Positions 12,014 through 20,601 of a stretch of 61,579 nucleotides of DNA are shown here, piece after piece (position 1 is the first letter of the stretch; each line of letters starts with the position of its first letter). The DNA lies in NCBI GenBank assembly GCA_016839875.1, contig JAEOTK010000291.1, positions 1-61,579 on the forward strand, given 5' to 3'. Source of the stretch: Candidatus Heimdallarchaeota archaeon. Its GTDB lineage: Archaea; Asgardarchaeota; Heimdallarchaeia; Heimdallarchaeales; Heimdallarchaeaceae. The notes under the pieces are model-generated. The model did not search any database and was not told the DNA's origin. It saw only the letters and a program-made list of their open reading frames with translations. The translations under genes were made by a program, and so were the position numbers.

Positions 12014-12400
12014 CTAAGCTCCCACAGCATTTAGTTGGAATTTTCTATTTGCTTCCTTTACAACCTGAATTCCAGATTCACAGTCAAGTAGTTTTTGCTC
12101 TAAATCTAATTTTGCTTCTTCTAATTCACGTGAAGATATATCATCTTGATTTTGCACTACTTCATACAAGCCATCATTGGTAAATGTCAAAATTTTATTT
12201 TTACATAAATTCTGTAAATGGCTAGATATTGTTTCAGAGATTACAGAATATCCATTATAATACCAATCGGGAATATTACAATCATCTTCTTTAGAAAATG
12301 CTAAAAACAGGCCGCTATGTATTATTTCTTCGTGTTCTGGAAGAAATTTAGCAACGATGCCAGCAATATACGAACAAATCTTACTAGTGTGTTCCCCCAT
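12014..12400 (-). CDS. Hypothetical protein, possible winged-helix domain
   Basis: The 128-residue protein is of unknown family. The middle (WYYNGYSVISETISSHLQNLCKNKILTF, described as two pieces around residue 65) looks like helix-turn-helix followed by a wing, and the C-terminal 40 residues form an acidic, probably coiled helix (ELEEAKLDLEQKLL). The ATG at 12400 is preferred: a TATA-like ACTTTATAG sits about 30 nt upstream and would overlap the alternative GTG start at 12424, so the message is probably leaderless. It converges with the HD gene. No function is assigned. Confidence 0.6.
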   Translation of the reverse strand: MGEHTSKICSYIAGIVAKFLPEHEEIIHSGLFLAFSKEDDCNIPDWYYNGYSVISETISSHLQNLCKNKILTFTNDGLYEVVQNQDDISSRELEEAKLDLEQKLLDCESGIQVVKEANRKFQLNAVGA

Positions 12401-12560
12401 ATTGAATAGCTTTTTTTTTATCACTATAAAGTGTCTGTAATACGGAAACTTTGTAGTGAATATTTTAGATGATTAGTGCATCTTATCAGTAATTGAAGAA
12501 TAACCAAAGGATTATGATTAATCAACTATAGAATTAGTTACTTCATTAAGCAATTTGTTT

Positions 12561-13973
12561 CTAAGCTAGTATAGTGTTGTAGATTTTGGTTTTGATTGTA
12601 TCTTCCATCAAAACATCACTCAAAGTTAGATGAAGAATATTGAATTCATTTAGGATTTTTCTTGATCCTTCTTCTATTACATCAGTAACAACAATACATA
12701 GAAAATCGTTTCTTAATCCTGCAATTGAACTAAGCGATTCCACGATTTTGTATGCATGGGATTGGTTTAGCATATCTTTGAAGAATTTTGTAAAGATATA
12801 GAATGATCCTTTTCTTAGGACCAAATCAAAAATGTCTTCGAAAATCACCGTTTCTTTAAAATCGAACTCTTTGAAGATTTTGCTTATTCTGACTTTAAGA
12901 TATTCAGCATCAAATACAGCATTCATTGTTCGTGGTGTAGGCACGGTAAGATCATCTAAAGTGCTAGGATTATATTCATTGGGATTTTTGTTCATAGATT
13001 TAACAGGAGGGGTCAAAATTGGTTCGAGTTTTTCCTTATGTGACACCCCTATCGAAGAAAGGGATTTTATTGATGGAAAAGGCTTGGTTTCAGATGGCTT
13101 ATGCAGACTTGAAGTAACTAAATCAGTTCTAGGACTCATCTGAATATCTTCTAATTGATTTTCAATGAACATCTCATCTTTTCTTTCTTGCCCAATCTTT
13201 GCCAAAAGTGGGATATTCAGTACATCAAAGAAATGACCAGACTGTTTAATCCAAGGCACTAAAAGTCGAAAATTTGATTGATGTTTTATCAGATCTTTTT
13301 TTGATACTGAAGTTAATTTGCAGTTTAATTTGACGGTACTGGATTTAAGGAATCTCAAGAAGTTTTGCTTCTTCTTTTGTATCTCTGCCTTGTTTTTACT
13401 TCTAGCAATAAACATTACTCCCCAATTTGGATTGGAGTTCTTATTTTTTCTAAAGGAAGGCACATATGAAATTACAACTTCGAATATATTTGCCTGTATC
13501 AAGTTTTTTGTATAGTTTGTGAATCTTTTCTTGAAAGTTTTACCTGCTGAATCTACAGAATGAAGTAGATAAGATAAAAGATACAATTTTGAATTGTCAG
13601 CTAGAACAAGTTGCAGAACACTTTGATCTTGTTCCACCTTTTTTATAGCAGAAATGAATAAGTCATCCATGTCTTGTGGAGTTTTTAATGAATATGAAGA
13701 TAAAAGATGATTAATTAAATCATCTCGTTTTTTTGAGTTCAAACGTTTAGATGGGTAATCATATAATATAAGGTATTTAGAATGCTGTTTAATCAACAAG
13801 GAGAACATAATATTCTTTGAATGGAGTTCATTGAGCAATTTATCGACTTTATTATCGTCATCTATGGTTGGCATTTCGAACAAACTAATTTCAATCTTAT
13901 CCTCTTGTTGTTTCCATTCTAATCTGTTCTCTCCCTTTTGTTTTAAATTGTCAGTCTTCATTTGAAATGCCAT
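12561..13973 (-). CDS. Hypothetical protein, 470 residues
   Basis: I do not recognise the family. The N-terminal 250 residues alternate hydrophobic strands with charged helices (MFSLLIKQHSKYLILYD near residue 60, WGVMFIARSKNKAEI near residue 185). A low-complexity Ser/Pro/Lys linker spans about residues 280-350. The C-terminal 110 residues form a compact alpha/beta domain with FLCIVVTDVIEEGSRKIL and FNILHLTLSDVL, which loosely recalls nuclease-like or Rossmann-like folds without a catalytic motif I can trust. No membrane segment is evident. The ATG at 13973 is used. It is transcribed away from the ADP-dependent kinase's 3' end, on the same strand. Confidence 0.75.
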   Translation of the reverse strand: MAFQMKTDNLKQKGENRLEWKQQEDKIEISLFEMPTIDDDNKVDKLLNELHSKNIMFSLLIKQHSKYLILYDYPSKRLNSKKRDDLINHLLSSYSLKTPQDMDDLFISAIKKVEQDQSVLQLVLADNSKLYLLSYLLHSVDSAGKTFKKRFTNYTKNLIQANIFEVVISYVPSFRKNKNSNPNWGVMFIARSKNKAEIQKKKQNFLRFLKSSTVKLNCKLTSVSKKDLIKHQSNFRLLVPWIKQSGHFFDVLNIPLLAKIGQERKDEMFIENQLEDIQMSPRTDLVTSSLHKPSETKPFPSIKSLSSIGVSHKEKLEPILTPPVKSMNKNPNEYNPSTLDDLTVPTPRTMNAVFDAEYLKVRISKIFKEFDFKETVIFEDIFDLVLRKGSFYIFTKFFKDMLNQSHAYKIVESLSSIAGLRNDFLCIVVTDVIEEGSRKILNEFNILHLTLSDVLMEDTIKTKIYNTILA

Positions 13974-14093
13974 CACTTCTTTGTGAATTTTTCTCTTTCA
14001 AATAGGTTGAAAGAATTCATTGTTTTTATTAAAAAATCTTATTTAAACACAGAGAATTCCATAAAAGGCATTGAATTTTGATTGAAAATGGTC

Positions 14094-15515
14094 CTATATA
14101 TTATCAAATAGAACAGATATTAGCGAAATAGTATCCCCTAATCCAACTAGACTTTTTGGTTTCTTAGCAACTATTGAAGGAATTCCAACTAGGGTGAAAT
14201 CAGTGGCAGTAAAATAACCACTCTTGAAAAAATCGCTTCCTCCTTCATATTCTATACTCAGATGCTTGTCTAAAGATATCAGTTGTTCCTTTCCTTCTTT
14301 GGAGATTGTATAGTTAAAATCTGAAGATATGTCGTTTAATACAGTTTCACACAGTTCTACTTTTTTTGCAGCATGAATTGATGCATAAATTAACGATTTT
14401 CTTCTTTTCCTAGCTTGTTCCTTTGTAATAGGAGAGGAGAGAACAAGATAAAATCCCAGATAATGTAAATGTATTCGAAGATGTGGATATTCTCTCAACA
14501 AGCTTAATAATCCTTTGAAAAGATTTACAGCAGATATTTCCTTTTTCAATAAGTAATAAGTTGAGGAATCTATGATTTTAATGAAATCCAGAAGTTCTTG
14601 CTCGTTTAATCCAATAGAATCAACAGAAGGGATAATCTCACTAATTATTACTGCCTTCAATTGAATTTCTTCTGTTGCAGCAACCTCAAAATGTATAGTT
14701 AGCTCGGGATTTGATAATTTCCATTTTGCTATTAAGTCTGAAACAGGTTTAATAAGATCCAAATGTGTTTTAGAGGGGTCTAGATTTGGGTTCACTAGAT
14801 GAAAACCAGATACTATTGCTAGAGAATAATGGTGAACGTTATCTTCACTATATTTGTAGAAGCCTTTGTGAATTTTAAGTTGAGAATTTACAAGATCATA
14901 TGATACAATAAATCGGTTTGCTCTTTTACATTCTATAATTTGATCATATACAGTATAGTTTCCTTCTTTAAACTCAAAAACATAATGAACAATAGGACTG
15001 GTTTCATTACTTTCAACATTCTCAACAGGTTTTATGGTATAATCGTTATTTTCCTTTACAATAACCTGAATCGATGAATCGAGGAGTTTTAACAGAGTTT
15101 TATCAAAAATTGGTAAACTTAAAAGAATCTGTTTCACTTCCATCCTTCTAAGAAGGTTAGCCATAATACCCGCTTGTCCCCCTAGCTTGGTTTGTTTAAT
15201 ATCAAATTCATTCTCTATCCACAAATGAACATCCTTTGAGAACAAAAGTTTTTCATCTGCTTTACCTCCTGCAATTGCTTGTAATAAAAAGAAAAAGAAG
15301 TCCTCAATATTATCAATAGTTGTTAAGTTCTCTTCCTTTTGATAGCTTATTTTGTACTCCGCAGCAGATAATATATTTCTTAAAACTTCAGGGTTTACTT
15401 CGATTATCTTGTCTATATTTACATTAAAACCTACAATCACACCTTTAATTTGATTTATTTGCTGTGCTAGTTCATTTGAATCAAAATCAAGATATATCTC
15501 TTCCCAATTACTCAT
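14094..15515 (-). CDS. ADP-dependent sugar kinase (glucokinase/phosphofructokinase family)
   Basis: The protein of about 473 residues belongs to the ribokinase-like ADP-dependent kinases of the modified Embden-Meyerhof pathway. It shows the N-terminal GVIVGFNVNIDKI strand-loop, the LGGQAGIMANLL sugar-binding segment and the C-terminal VGLGDTIS motif, whose Asp is the catalytic base. Sequence alone does not separate glucose from fructose-6-phosphate specificity. The ATG at 15515 is chosen because a TATA box (TCTTTATAAG, 15541-15550 on the complementary strand) sits about 30 nt upstream and inside the longer reading frame, which makes starts further upstream unlikely. It is divergent from trpS. 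Confidence 0.85.
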   Translation of the reverse strand: MSNWEEIYLDFDSNELAQQINQIKGVIVGFNVNIDKIIEVNPEVLRNILSAAEYKISYQKEENLTTIDNIEDFFFFLLQAIAGGKADEKLLFSKDVHLWIENEFDIKQTKLGGQAGIMANLLRRMEVKQILLSLPIFDKTLLKLLDSSIQVIVKENNDYTIKPVENVESNETSPIVHYVFEFKEGNYTVYDQIIECKRANRFIVSYDLVNSQLKIHKGFYKYSEDNVHHYSLAIVSGFHLVNPNLDPSKTHLDLIKPVSDLIAKWKLSNPELTIHFEVAATEEIQLKAVIISEIIPSVDSIGLNEQELLDFIKIIDSSTYYLLKKEISAVNLFKGLLSLLREYPHLRIHLHYLGFYLVLSSPITKEQARKRRKSLIYASIHAAKKVELCETVLNDISSDFNYTISKEGKEQLISLDKHLSIEYEGGSDFFKSGYFTATDFTLVGIPSIVAKKPKSLVGLGDTISLISVLFDNI

Positions 15516-15540
15516 TTCTATTAACTTTGTAGGCGATATT

Positions 15541-15550
15541 CTTATAAAGA
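15541..15550 (-). promoter_or_regulatory. TATA box of the ADP-dependent kinase gene
   Basis: TCTTTATAAG on the minus strand lies about 26-35 nt before the ATG at 15515. It implies a near-leaderless transcript and decides the start codon. Confidence 0.55.
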
Positions 15551-15692
15551 CTTTTTTCCAAAAAAAATTGAGAGTGGTAACTTGGACTGGCAATAACATT
15601 TTTTAGTTTTAGTCCCAACAGTTATAAAATAGGGTACAGTCCACATCTATATCACAAAGAATCAATTAATTCTTATTCAAGAGGTGTATTTA

Positions 15693-16820
15693 ATGAATAA
15701 TAACACTGAAATCCATGACATTGAAAAGCGAGTAGATTACGATAGCATTTTAGAGGAATTTGGTATATCTCGATTAGATAAAATACTCCCTAAAATTGGA
15801 AAAGAACATCTCTTCTTTAGAAGAGGAATTGTTATCGCACATAGGGATTTTGATAAAATACTTGACAGAGTTGATAAGAACAAGGAATTTGCAATTATTA
15901 GTGGTAGAGGTCCATCAAACGATTTACATTTTGGTCATGTTATTCTGTTTGAATTAATTAGATATCTTCAAGAAAAGTACAACTGCAAATACTTCCTTCC
16001 AATGTCTGATGATGAGAAATATGTTTTTCGAAAAGTCAATAGTTTGGAAGAAGTATATAAACTATCAATAGAAAATGCAATAGATATATTTGCACTAGGA
16101 TTTAAACCAGATAATGTTCATGCTTATGTTTCCAGTGTAACACCAAGAATCCATTATCTAGCATTGACGTTCTCAATAAATCAAACCTATAATGCAATAA
16201 AAGCTGCTCTTGGACTTACTGGAGAAGAAAACGCTGGAACAGTTTATTACACTTGCATTCAAGCAGCTCACATTCTGCATCCAACTACTGATTTTAATCT
16301 TCCAGTTGTTGTACCCATAGGGCTTGATCAAGATGTCTATATGAGATTGACAAGAGACATAGCCAGAAAAAGGAAAATCACGCTACCAGCATCTTTGTAT
16401 ATAAAATACCTCAAAGGACTAACAGGAGGACCAATGTCTTCTTCTGCTCCTGAAACATGTGTATTTCTAAGAGATAAACCAGAAATTGTAAAAAAGAAAA
16501 TAATGAATGCATTTACAGGTGGTAGAACTACAATAAAAGAACAAAGAGAATTAGGTGCTAATCCTCATATATGTTCTGTTTTTGATTGGTATGAAAAGCT
16601 CTTTGTTGAGGATGATTCAGAATTGGAAAGTATTGAAAGTCGGTGCAAAAACGGAGAACTTATTTGCGGTCTTGATTGTAAACCAATGCTTCTAGAAATG
16701 GTACAAAAGTACTTAGAGGATTTTAGAAAACGAAGGAAAGAAGTAATCAAGAATCTAGATAAATACTTTGATCATGAAGTAGATTTAGAAGGTATTGAAA
16801 TTGAGGATGATTCTGTGTGA
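15693..16820 (+). CDS. trpS: Tryptophanyl-tRNA synthetase, archaeal/eukaryotic type
   Basis: The 375-residue class I synthetase charges tRNA-Trp. The HIGH-type motif is seen as LHFGH near residue 79 (RGPSNDLHFGHVI) and the KMSKS-type motif as MSSSAPET near residue 250. AFTGGRTTIKEQRELGANP is typical of the archaeal/eukaryotic TrpRS branch. The ATG at 15693 is preferred over the GTG at 15684, since GAGGTG at 15680-15685 then acts as ribosome-binding site. The gene overlaps the next start by four bases (GTGA), so it is coupled to nog1. Confidence 0.93.
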   Translation: MNNNTEIHDIEKRVDYDSILEEFGISRLDKILPKIGKEHLFFRRGIVIAHRDFDKILDRVDKNKEFAIISGRGPSNDLHFGHVILFELIRYLQEKYNCKYFLPMSDDEKYVFRKVNSLEEVYKLSIENAIDIFALGFKPDNVHAYVSSVTPRIHYLALTFSINQTYNAIKAALGLTGEENAGTVYYTCIQAAHILHPTTDFNLPVVVPIGLDQDVYMRLTRDIARKRKITLPASLYIKYLKGLTGGPMSSSAPETCVFLRDKPEIVKKKIMNAFTGGRTTIKEQRELGANPHICSVFDWYEKLFVEDDSELESIESRCKNGELICGLDCKPMLLEMVQKYLEDFRKRRKEVIKNLDKYFDHEVDLEGIEIEDDSV

Positions 16821-17926
16821 GTGAATTTCATCAAACTAGGAATCCTTTCAGAAAGGTAAAATATATTACACCTACTAAGGAAATCATCACATTTGCTTTT
16901 GACCGATCTAATTCAGTTAGAGCTAAAAGAAAAAAAAGACAGACTAGAGAAGAAGGGTTTGCAATTTTAGAAAAGGAGAGAATTACTGTTCTTGCTGACA
17001 CCTTTGTAGAGAAATTGAATGATATTGTAAACCAGTTTCCTTGGATTTATGATATTCATCCATTCTACGTTGAGTTGTGTGATTTAATTGGTAACATTGA
17101 TAGAATAAGGAAGATTCTTGGCAGAGTAGATGGTATATCACGCCAAATAAGAGAAATCGAAAGAGGTCAATTAATCAAACTAAGCCAAACAGATCACCCA
17201 GTTGAAATGGCTAAGATAAGAAGAGAAGCAGGAGGAAGATTTGTTTCCTTAGTTAAAAGAGCTCAAGGAGATATCAAATTTCTGATTAAAACCATAATGA
17301 AACTAAAATCTGTACCTGATTTTAACACATCTTATCCGACAATTGTTGTAGCAGGGGCACCCAATGTAGGAAAATCATCTCTTGTAGAAGCTATTTCTTC
17401 AGGAGCACCTGAAATAGGAGAATATCCTTTTACAACAAAAGAGATTGTTTTTGGTCATAGAGATTTTGGTTTTATCAAAACCCAAATAGTAGACACTCCT
17501 GGTTTACTAGATAGACCATTTAATGAGAGAAATCTCATTGAACGTCAAAGCATTGCATCCATTCGATATATAGCAGATATCATTGTGTTTATGTGTGATG
17601 CCTCTAAAGACGCTGCAATAACTCCAAAAGAACAATTAAATTTACTTGAAGATATATCGAAGGAATTTGGAGATATTCCTATCATAAGAGTTCTTAATAA
17701 AATCGATATTCTTTCAGAAGATCAGATATCACGAGCTAAAGAGGCTTTTAGTTCTCAATTTCAAATTTCTTTGAAAGAAGCATATGATTTAGGAGACCTT
17801 ATATCAGAACTTGATGAAATTATAAATGAATCAATAAAAACTAAAGAAAAGTTCAAAGAATTTTATAAAGTTAGTATTTCTGATGAATTTCTTCCAATTC
17901 AAGAGGAAGAAAATTATGACCTATAA
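16817..17926 (+). CDS. Nog1-family GTPase
   Basis: The 369-residue GTPase of the OBG/Nog1 group is linked to large ribosomal subunit maturation in its eukaryotic relatives. An N-terminal helical domain of about 165 residues precedes the G domain: G1 GAPNVGKSS (about residues 180-188), switch and G3 DTPGLLDRP near residue 226, and G4 NKID near residue 291. It starts with GTG overlapping the trpS stop (GTGA), indicating translational coupling. It is shorter than eukaryotic Nog1, as expected in archaea, because the long C-terminal extension is absent. Confidence 0.9.
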   Translation: MSEFHQTRNPFRKVKYITPTKEIITFAFDRSNSVRAKRKKRQTREEGFAILEKERITVLADTFVEKLNDIVNQFPWIYDIHPFYVELCDLIGNIDRIRKILGRVDGISRQIREIERGQLIKLSQTDHPVEMAKIRREAGGRFVSLVKRAQGDIKFLIKTIMKLKSVPDFNTSYPTIVVAGAPNVGKSSLVEAISSGAPEIGEYPFTTKEIVFGHRDFGFIKTQIVDTPGLLDRPFNERNLIERQSIASIRYIADIIVFMCDASKDAAITPKEQLNLLEDISKEFGDIPIIRVLNKIDILSEDQISRAKEAFSSQFQISLKEAYDLGDLISELDEIINESIKTKEKFKEFYKVSISDEFLPIQEEENYDL

Positions 17927-17955
17927 TTTATTTTAAACAGAGTATTATAGGTATG

Positions 17956-18699
17956 TTAAACGAACATACCTCTATCTGAATCTTTATCCTTATCTGTTTG
18001 TGGCTTACTGGCTTTTATTAACGACTCGATTTCCTTTTCTATCTTCTCCGCTTCTTCCAGTAATTCGTTTATATTGACATCGATATTCAAAATACGATTT
18101 ATCTGCTCAATTGCATTACTAGCAGATACAGGATCTGGTCTTGAACGCTCAGCATAAGGAAGAAGAGATACTGCTGGGAAATTCATTAATTCGTAAAACA
18201 TTAACATATAAGCTAAAGGACCTGTAACATATAATCCTTCATCCAATATAGGAATATCTACATCTGGGTTTGCATTCTTAAACTCTGTAGTATAGATAGC
18301 TTTCAAATTGTGATCATCTTGTAGTCGTTTATCCAGTCCTCCTACCAGAATAGCTTGTTTGAAACCTTCTTTTATTGACCATTCAACTATTGTTTTTGTG
18401 AAAGTTAGATGTTCAGATTTTATTGGTTCAAAAATAGGTAGTATAACGACAACATTGTCTTTACGATATATTTCAAACGGGAAAGTTATTTTCTCGTTTT
18501 TGATTGTAATGAATTGAGGAAGATTGTCAGTGATAATGAAGCCTATTCTTTCTGCATCTAGATTATCGACTAAATGACTCATTGAAATAAAACCACATTC
18601 ACCTATTCCATGCCAACCATTTAATAATGTACAACCTTTGAAATCTTGAGTTTCATTAAATACAAATTCAATATTCTTAAAGGATTCAGTTTTTTCCAT
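17956..18699 (-). CDS. PAC2-family proteasome assembly chaperone-like protein
   Basis: The 247-residue protein has a PAC2-type fold: LLNGWHGIGECGFISMSHLVD near the N-terminus, FKQAILVGGLDKR in the middle, and GPLAYMLMFYELMNFPAVSLLPYAE. The last two segments match the glycine-rich strand-helix regions of archaeal PbaA/PbaB and eukaryotic PAC2. A coiled Glu/Lys-rich helix leads to the C-terminal end RGMFV, which resembles the HbYX-type tail that docks into proteasome alpha-ring pockets, with Phe in place of Tyr. Partner and function are inferred. It follows rpl2 on the same strand after about 80 bases. Confidence 0.82.
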   Translation of the reverse strand: MEKTESFKNIEFVFNETQDFKGCTLLNGWHGIGECGFISMSHLVDNLDAERIGFIITDNLPQFITIKNEKITFPFEIYRKDNVVVILPIFEPIKSEHLTFTKTIVEWSIKEGFKQAILVGGLDKRLQDDHNLKAIYTTEFKNANPDVDIPILDEGLYVTGPLAYMLMFYELMNFPAVSLLPYAERSRPDPVSASNAIEQINRILNIDVNINELLEEAEKIEKEIESLIKASKPQTDKDKDSDRGMFV

Positions 18700-18780
18700 C
18701 TTAGTCCCCTTAACTTAATCTAATTATTTAACTTTATAATGACTAGGTTCCTTTTTAAAATATAAAAAAGGTGAGGTAAA

Positions 18781-19515
18781 CTATTTCTTACCTCTTCTTC
18801 TTCCACTTCGTTTTGCAGCTATAAGTCCAACTTTTCTACCAGGTTGTGCATGACGTGAAACTGTTGTTGAACGCGGAGGACCCTGATGTGCACCACCACC
18901 ATGTGGATGTGACACCGGATTCATTGCAACACCTCGTACTTTCGGATAATAATGTCCTTTTGCTTTCTTAAGATGATGCATGTTTCCTGCTTTAACGAAT
19001 GGTTTTTCAGTTCTTCCTCCTCCTGCTACTATTCCAATTGTAGCACGGCACCTTTGAGGAATTTCTTTCATTTCTCCACTAGGAAGTTGAAGTGTTACTT
19101 TGCCTTTATCTCGTCCTAAGATTGTTGCATAGCCCCCGCTTGATCTAATTAAACGACCACCATCACCAGGTGTTAGTTCAATATTGAATACAGGAGATCC
19201 ATCAGGAATAAATTGGAGAGGTATTGTATTTCCGAGTTTTACTGATGCTTGAGCACCATACTCAATTGTTTGACCAACTCTCAACCCTTCTGAAGGTAAT
19301 ACTATTTTCTTAAGACCATCTTCAAAAAGAACAATTGCAACAGGAGCACCTCTTCCAGAATCATGAACAAGATCTCTTACAAAGCCAGTTACTTTCTCAG
19401 TATATTCAATTTTAGCTAACTTTCTATACTTAACACTGCCTTTTTTCTTGTGAGACGCAGCTCGAAATTGTGATGTTCCTCTGCCTCTTCTTTGTACTAA
19501 AATCTTTTTACCCAT
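18781..19515 (-). CDS. rpl2: 50S ribosomal protein uL2
   Basis: The protein of about 244 residues belongs to the peptidyl-transferase centre. The signature VAMNPVSHPHGGGAHQ lies in the C-terminal third, and the N-terminus is the archaeal GKKILVQRRGRGTSQFR. ATG 19515 is chosen, with AGGTGA about seven bases upstream; the in-frame GTG at 19524 overlaps that site. It is the last gene of the rpl3-rpl4-rpl23-rpl2 cluster. The usual next genes of the archaeal S10-like operon (rps19, rpl22) are not here; a PAC2-family gene follows. Confidence 0.97.
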   Translation of the reverse strand: MGKKILVQRRGRGTSQFRAASHKKKGSVKYRKLAKIEYTEKVTGFVRDLVHDSGRGAPVAIVLFEDGLKKIVLPSEGLRVGQTIEYGAQASVKLGNTIPLQFIPDGSPVFNIELTPGDGGRLIRSSGGYATILGRDKGKVTLQLPSGEMKEIPQRCRATIGIVAGGGRTEKPFVKAGNMHHLKKAKGHYYPKVRGVAMNPVSHPHGGGAHQGPPRSTTVSRHAQPGRKVGLIAAKRSGRRRGKK

Positions 19516-19532
19516 TTTAATCACCTATTTTT

Positions 19533-19793
19533 CTAGAATAAGCCCATCCTTGAAGCTATATCTGTAGCATCATCAAATTCGCTCAATCTAACATATGCTT
19601 TTTTAGTTCCTTTAGGAGTGATCAAAGTATTGACTTTTAACACTTGAACATTGTATAATCTTTCTATTGATTCCTTTATCTGATGTTTGTTTGCTCTTAT
19701 GTCAACTTCAATTACTAGTTTATTCTCTTTTTCAATTAGCTCAAAATCCTTTTCGGAAATTAAGGGTTTCTTTATAATTTTGTATGGATCCAT
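19533..19793 (-). CDS. rpl23: 50S ribosomal protein uL23
   Basis: The 86-residue protein sits at the peptide exit tunnel and offers the docking site for SRP and Sec. It has the compact alpha/beta uL23 form: KKPLISEKDFELIE, RANKHQIKESIERLYNVQVLKVNT, and PKGTKKAYVRL. It sits 17 bases upstream of rpl2 and six bases downstream of rpl4, all on the minus strand. The length is normal for archaea. Confidence 0.95.
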   Translation of the reverse strand: MDPYKIIKKPLISEKDFELIEKENKLVIEVDIRANKHQIKESIERLYNVQVLKVNTLITPKGTKKAYVRLSEFDDATDIASRMGLF

Positions 19794-19799
19794 TTTTCA

Positions 19800-20585
19800 T
19801 CACCCAAAACGTTCATTTAATGTTTTTATAGCATCTTCTGTCCAAATTGTCAATCTTCCTGGATGGGTTCCAGGAGCTAGGATGCTTGTAGTTAAGTTTC
19901 GAACGCTAATTACATTTGTCCCCAAGATGTTTCTTCCCGCATTCATCAAAGAGCACTCTTTATCGCTTACTACAATCAAAGGCCCTACTGGAACTTTGTA
20001 CTTTCGTCCTCGTCCTTTTCCTTTTCCAGGTCTAATCTTCTTTCCGAGTTTTATTCTGAGCAGATCTAATGACAAACCTAGATTCTCAATGAGAGTAATC
20101 ACATCTTTTGTCTTCTCAAGGTTTTCTGCTTGAGATTCAACAACTATAGGAAATTCCATTTTTGATTCAAATCTATGACCCCTTAAGCTAACATATTCTT
20201 TGTTCGCAGTATAAGCAATTGCGGATTTCAGAGCTAGTAAATGCTCCTTTTTATTGACTTTTTCAATAATCTTTTTCTCTGCTCTAGGAGGATGTGCTTT
20301 ATGACCCCCTCTTGCTTGAGGTATGAATGCTGTTCTTTGAGCACTATGTGTTCTGGTTCCTTTTATTCTAGGAACTCTCGCAGCACCTCTACCTGGTCCC
20401 CAATTTTCTACTGCAACAAGCCTTCCCGCTAAGGGACTTACACCTTTTGGTTGTCTTTTCCAGCTTTCTTCTGCTAGAACTGCTCGCTTTATGACATCTG
20501 GTCTTAAAGCTGTTTCAAAGACATTCGGCAATTCAGTTTTTTCACTAGTTTTTTTTCCTTTAATAGAATATACTGTTACATTCAT
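19800..20585 (-). CDS. rpl4: 50S ribosomal protein uL4
   Basis: The 261-residue protein contributes to the exit tunnel and early assembly. Its tunnel loop region is the arginine/glycine-rich stretch GPGRGAARVPRIKGTRTHSAQ, followed by ARGGHKAHPPRAEK; the C-terminal part has GRGRKYKVPVGPLIVVSD and NLTTSILAPGTHPGRL. It lies 16 bases downstream of rpl3 and six upstream of rpl23, so the genes form an operon. The size is typical for archaeal/eukaryotic uL4. Confidence 0.97.
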   Translation of the reverse strand: MNVTVYSIKGKKTSEKTELPNVFETALRPDVIKRAVLAEESWKRQPKGVSPLAGRLVAVENWGPGRGAARVPRIKGTRTHSAQRTAFIPQARGGHKAHPPRAEKKIIEKVNKKEHLLALKSAIAYTANKEYVSLRGHRFESKMEFPIVVESQAENLEKTKDVITLIENLGLSLDLLRIKLGKKIRPGKGKGRGRKYKVPVGPLIVVSDKECSLMNAGRNILGTNVISVRNLTTSILAPGTHPGRLTIWTEDAIKTLNERFG

Positions 20586-20601
20586 TTTTATCGCCTCATG
20601 C

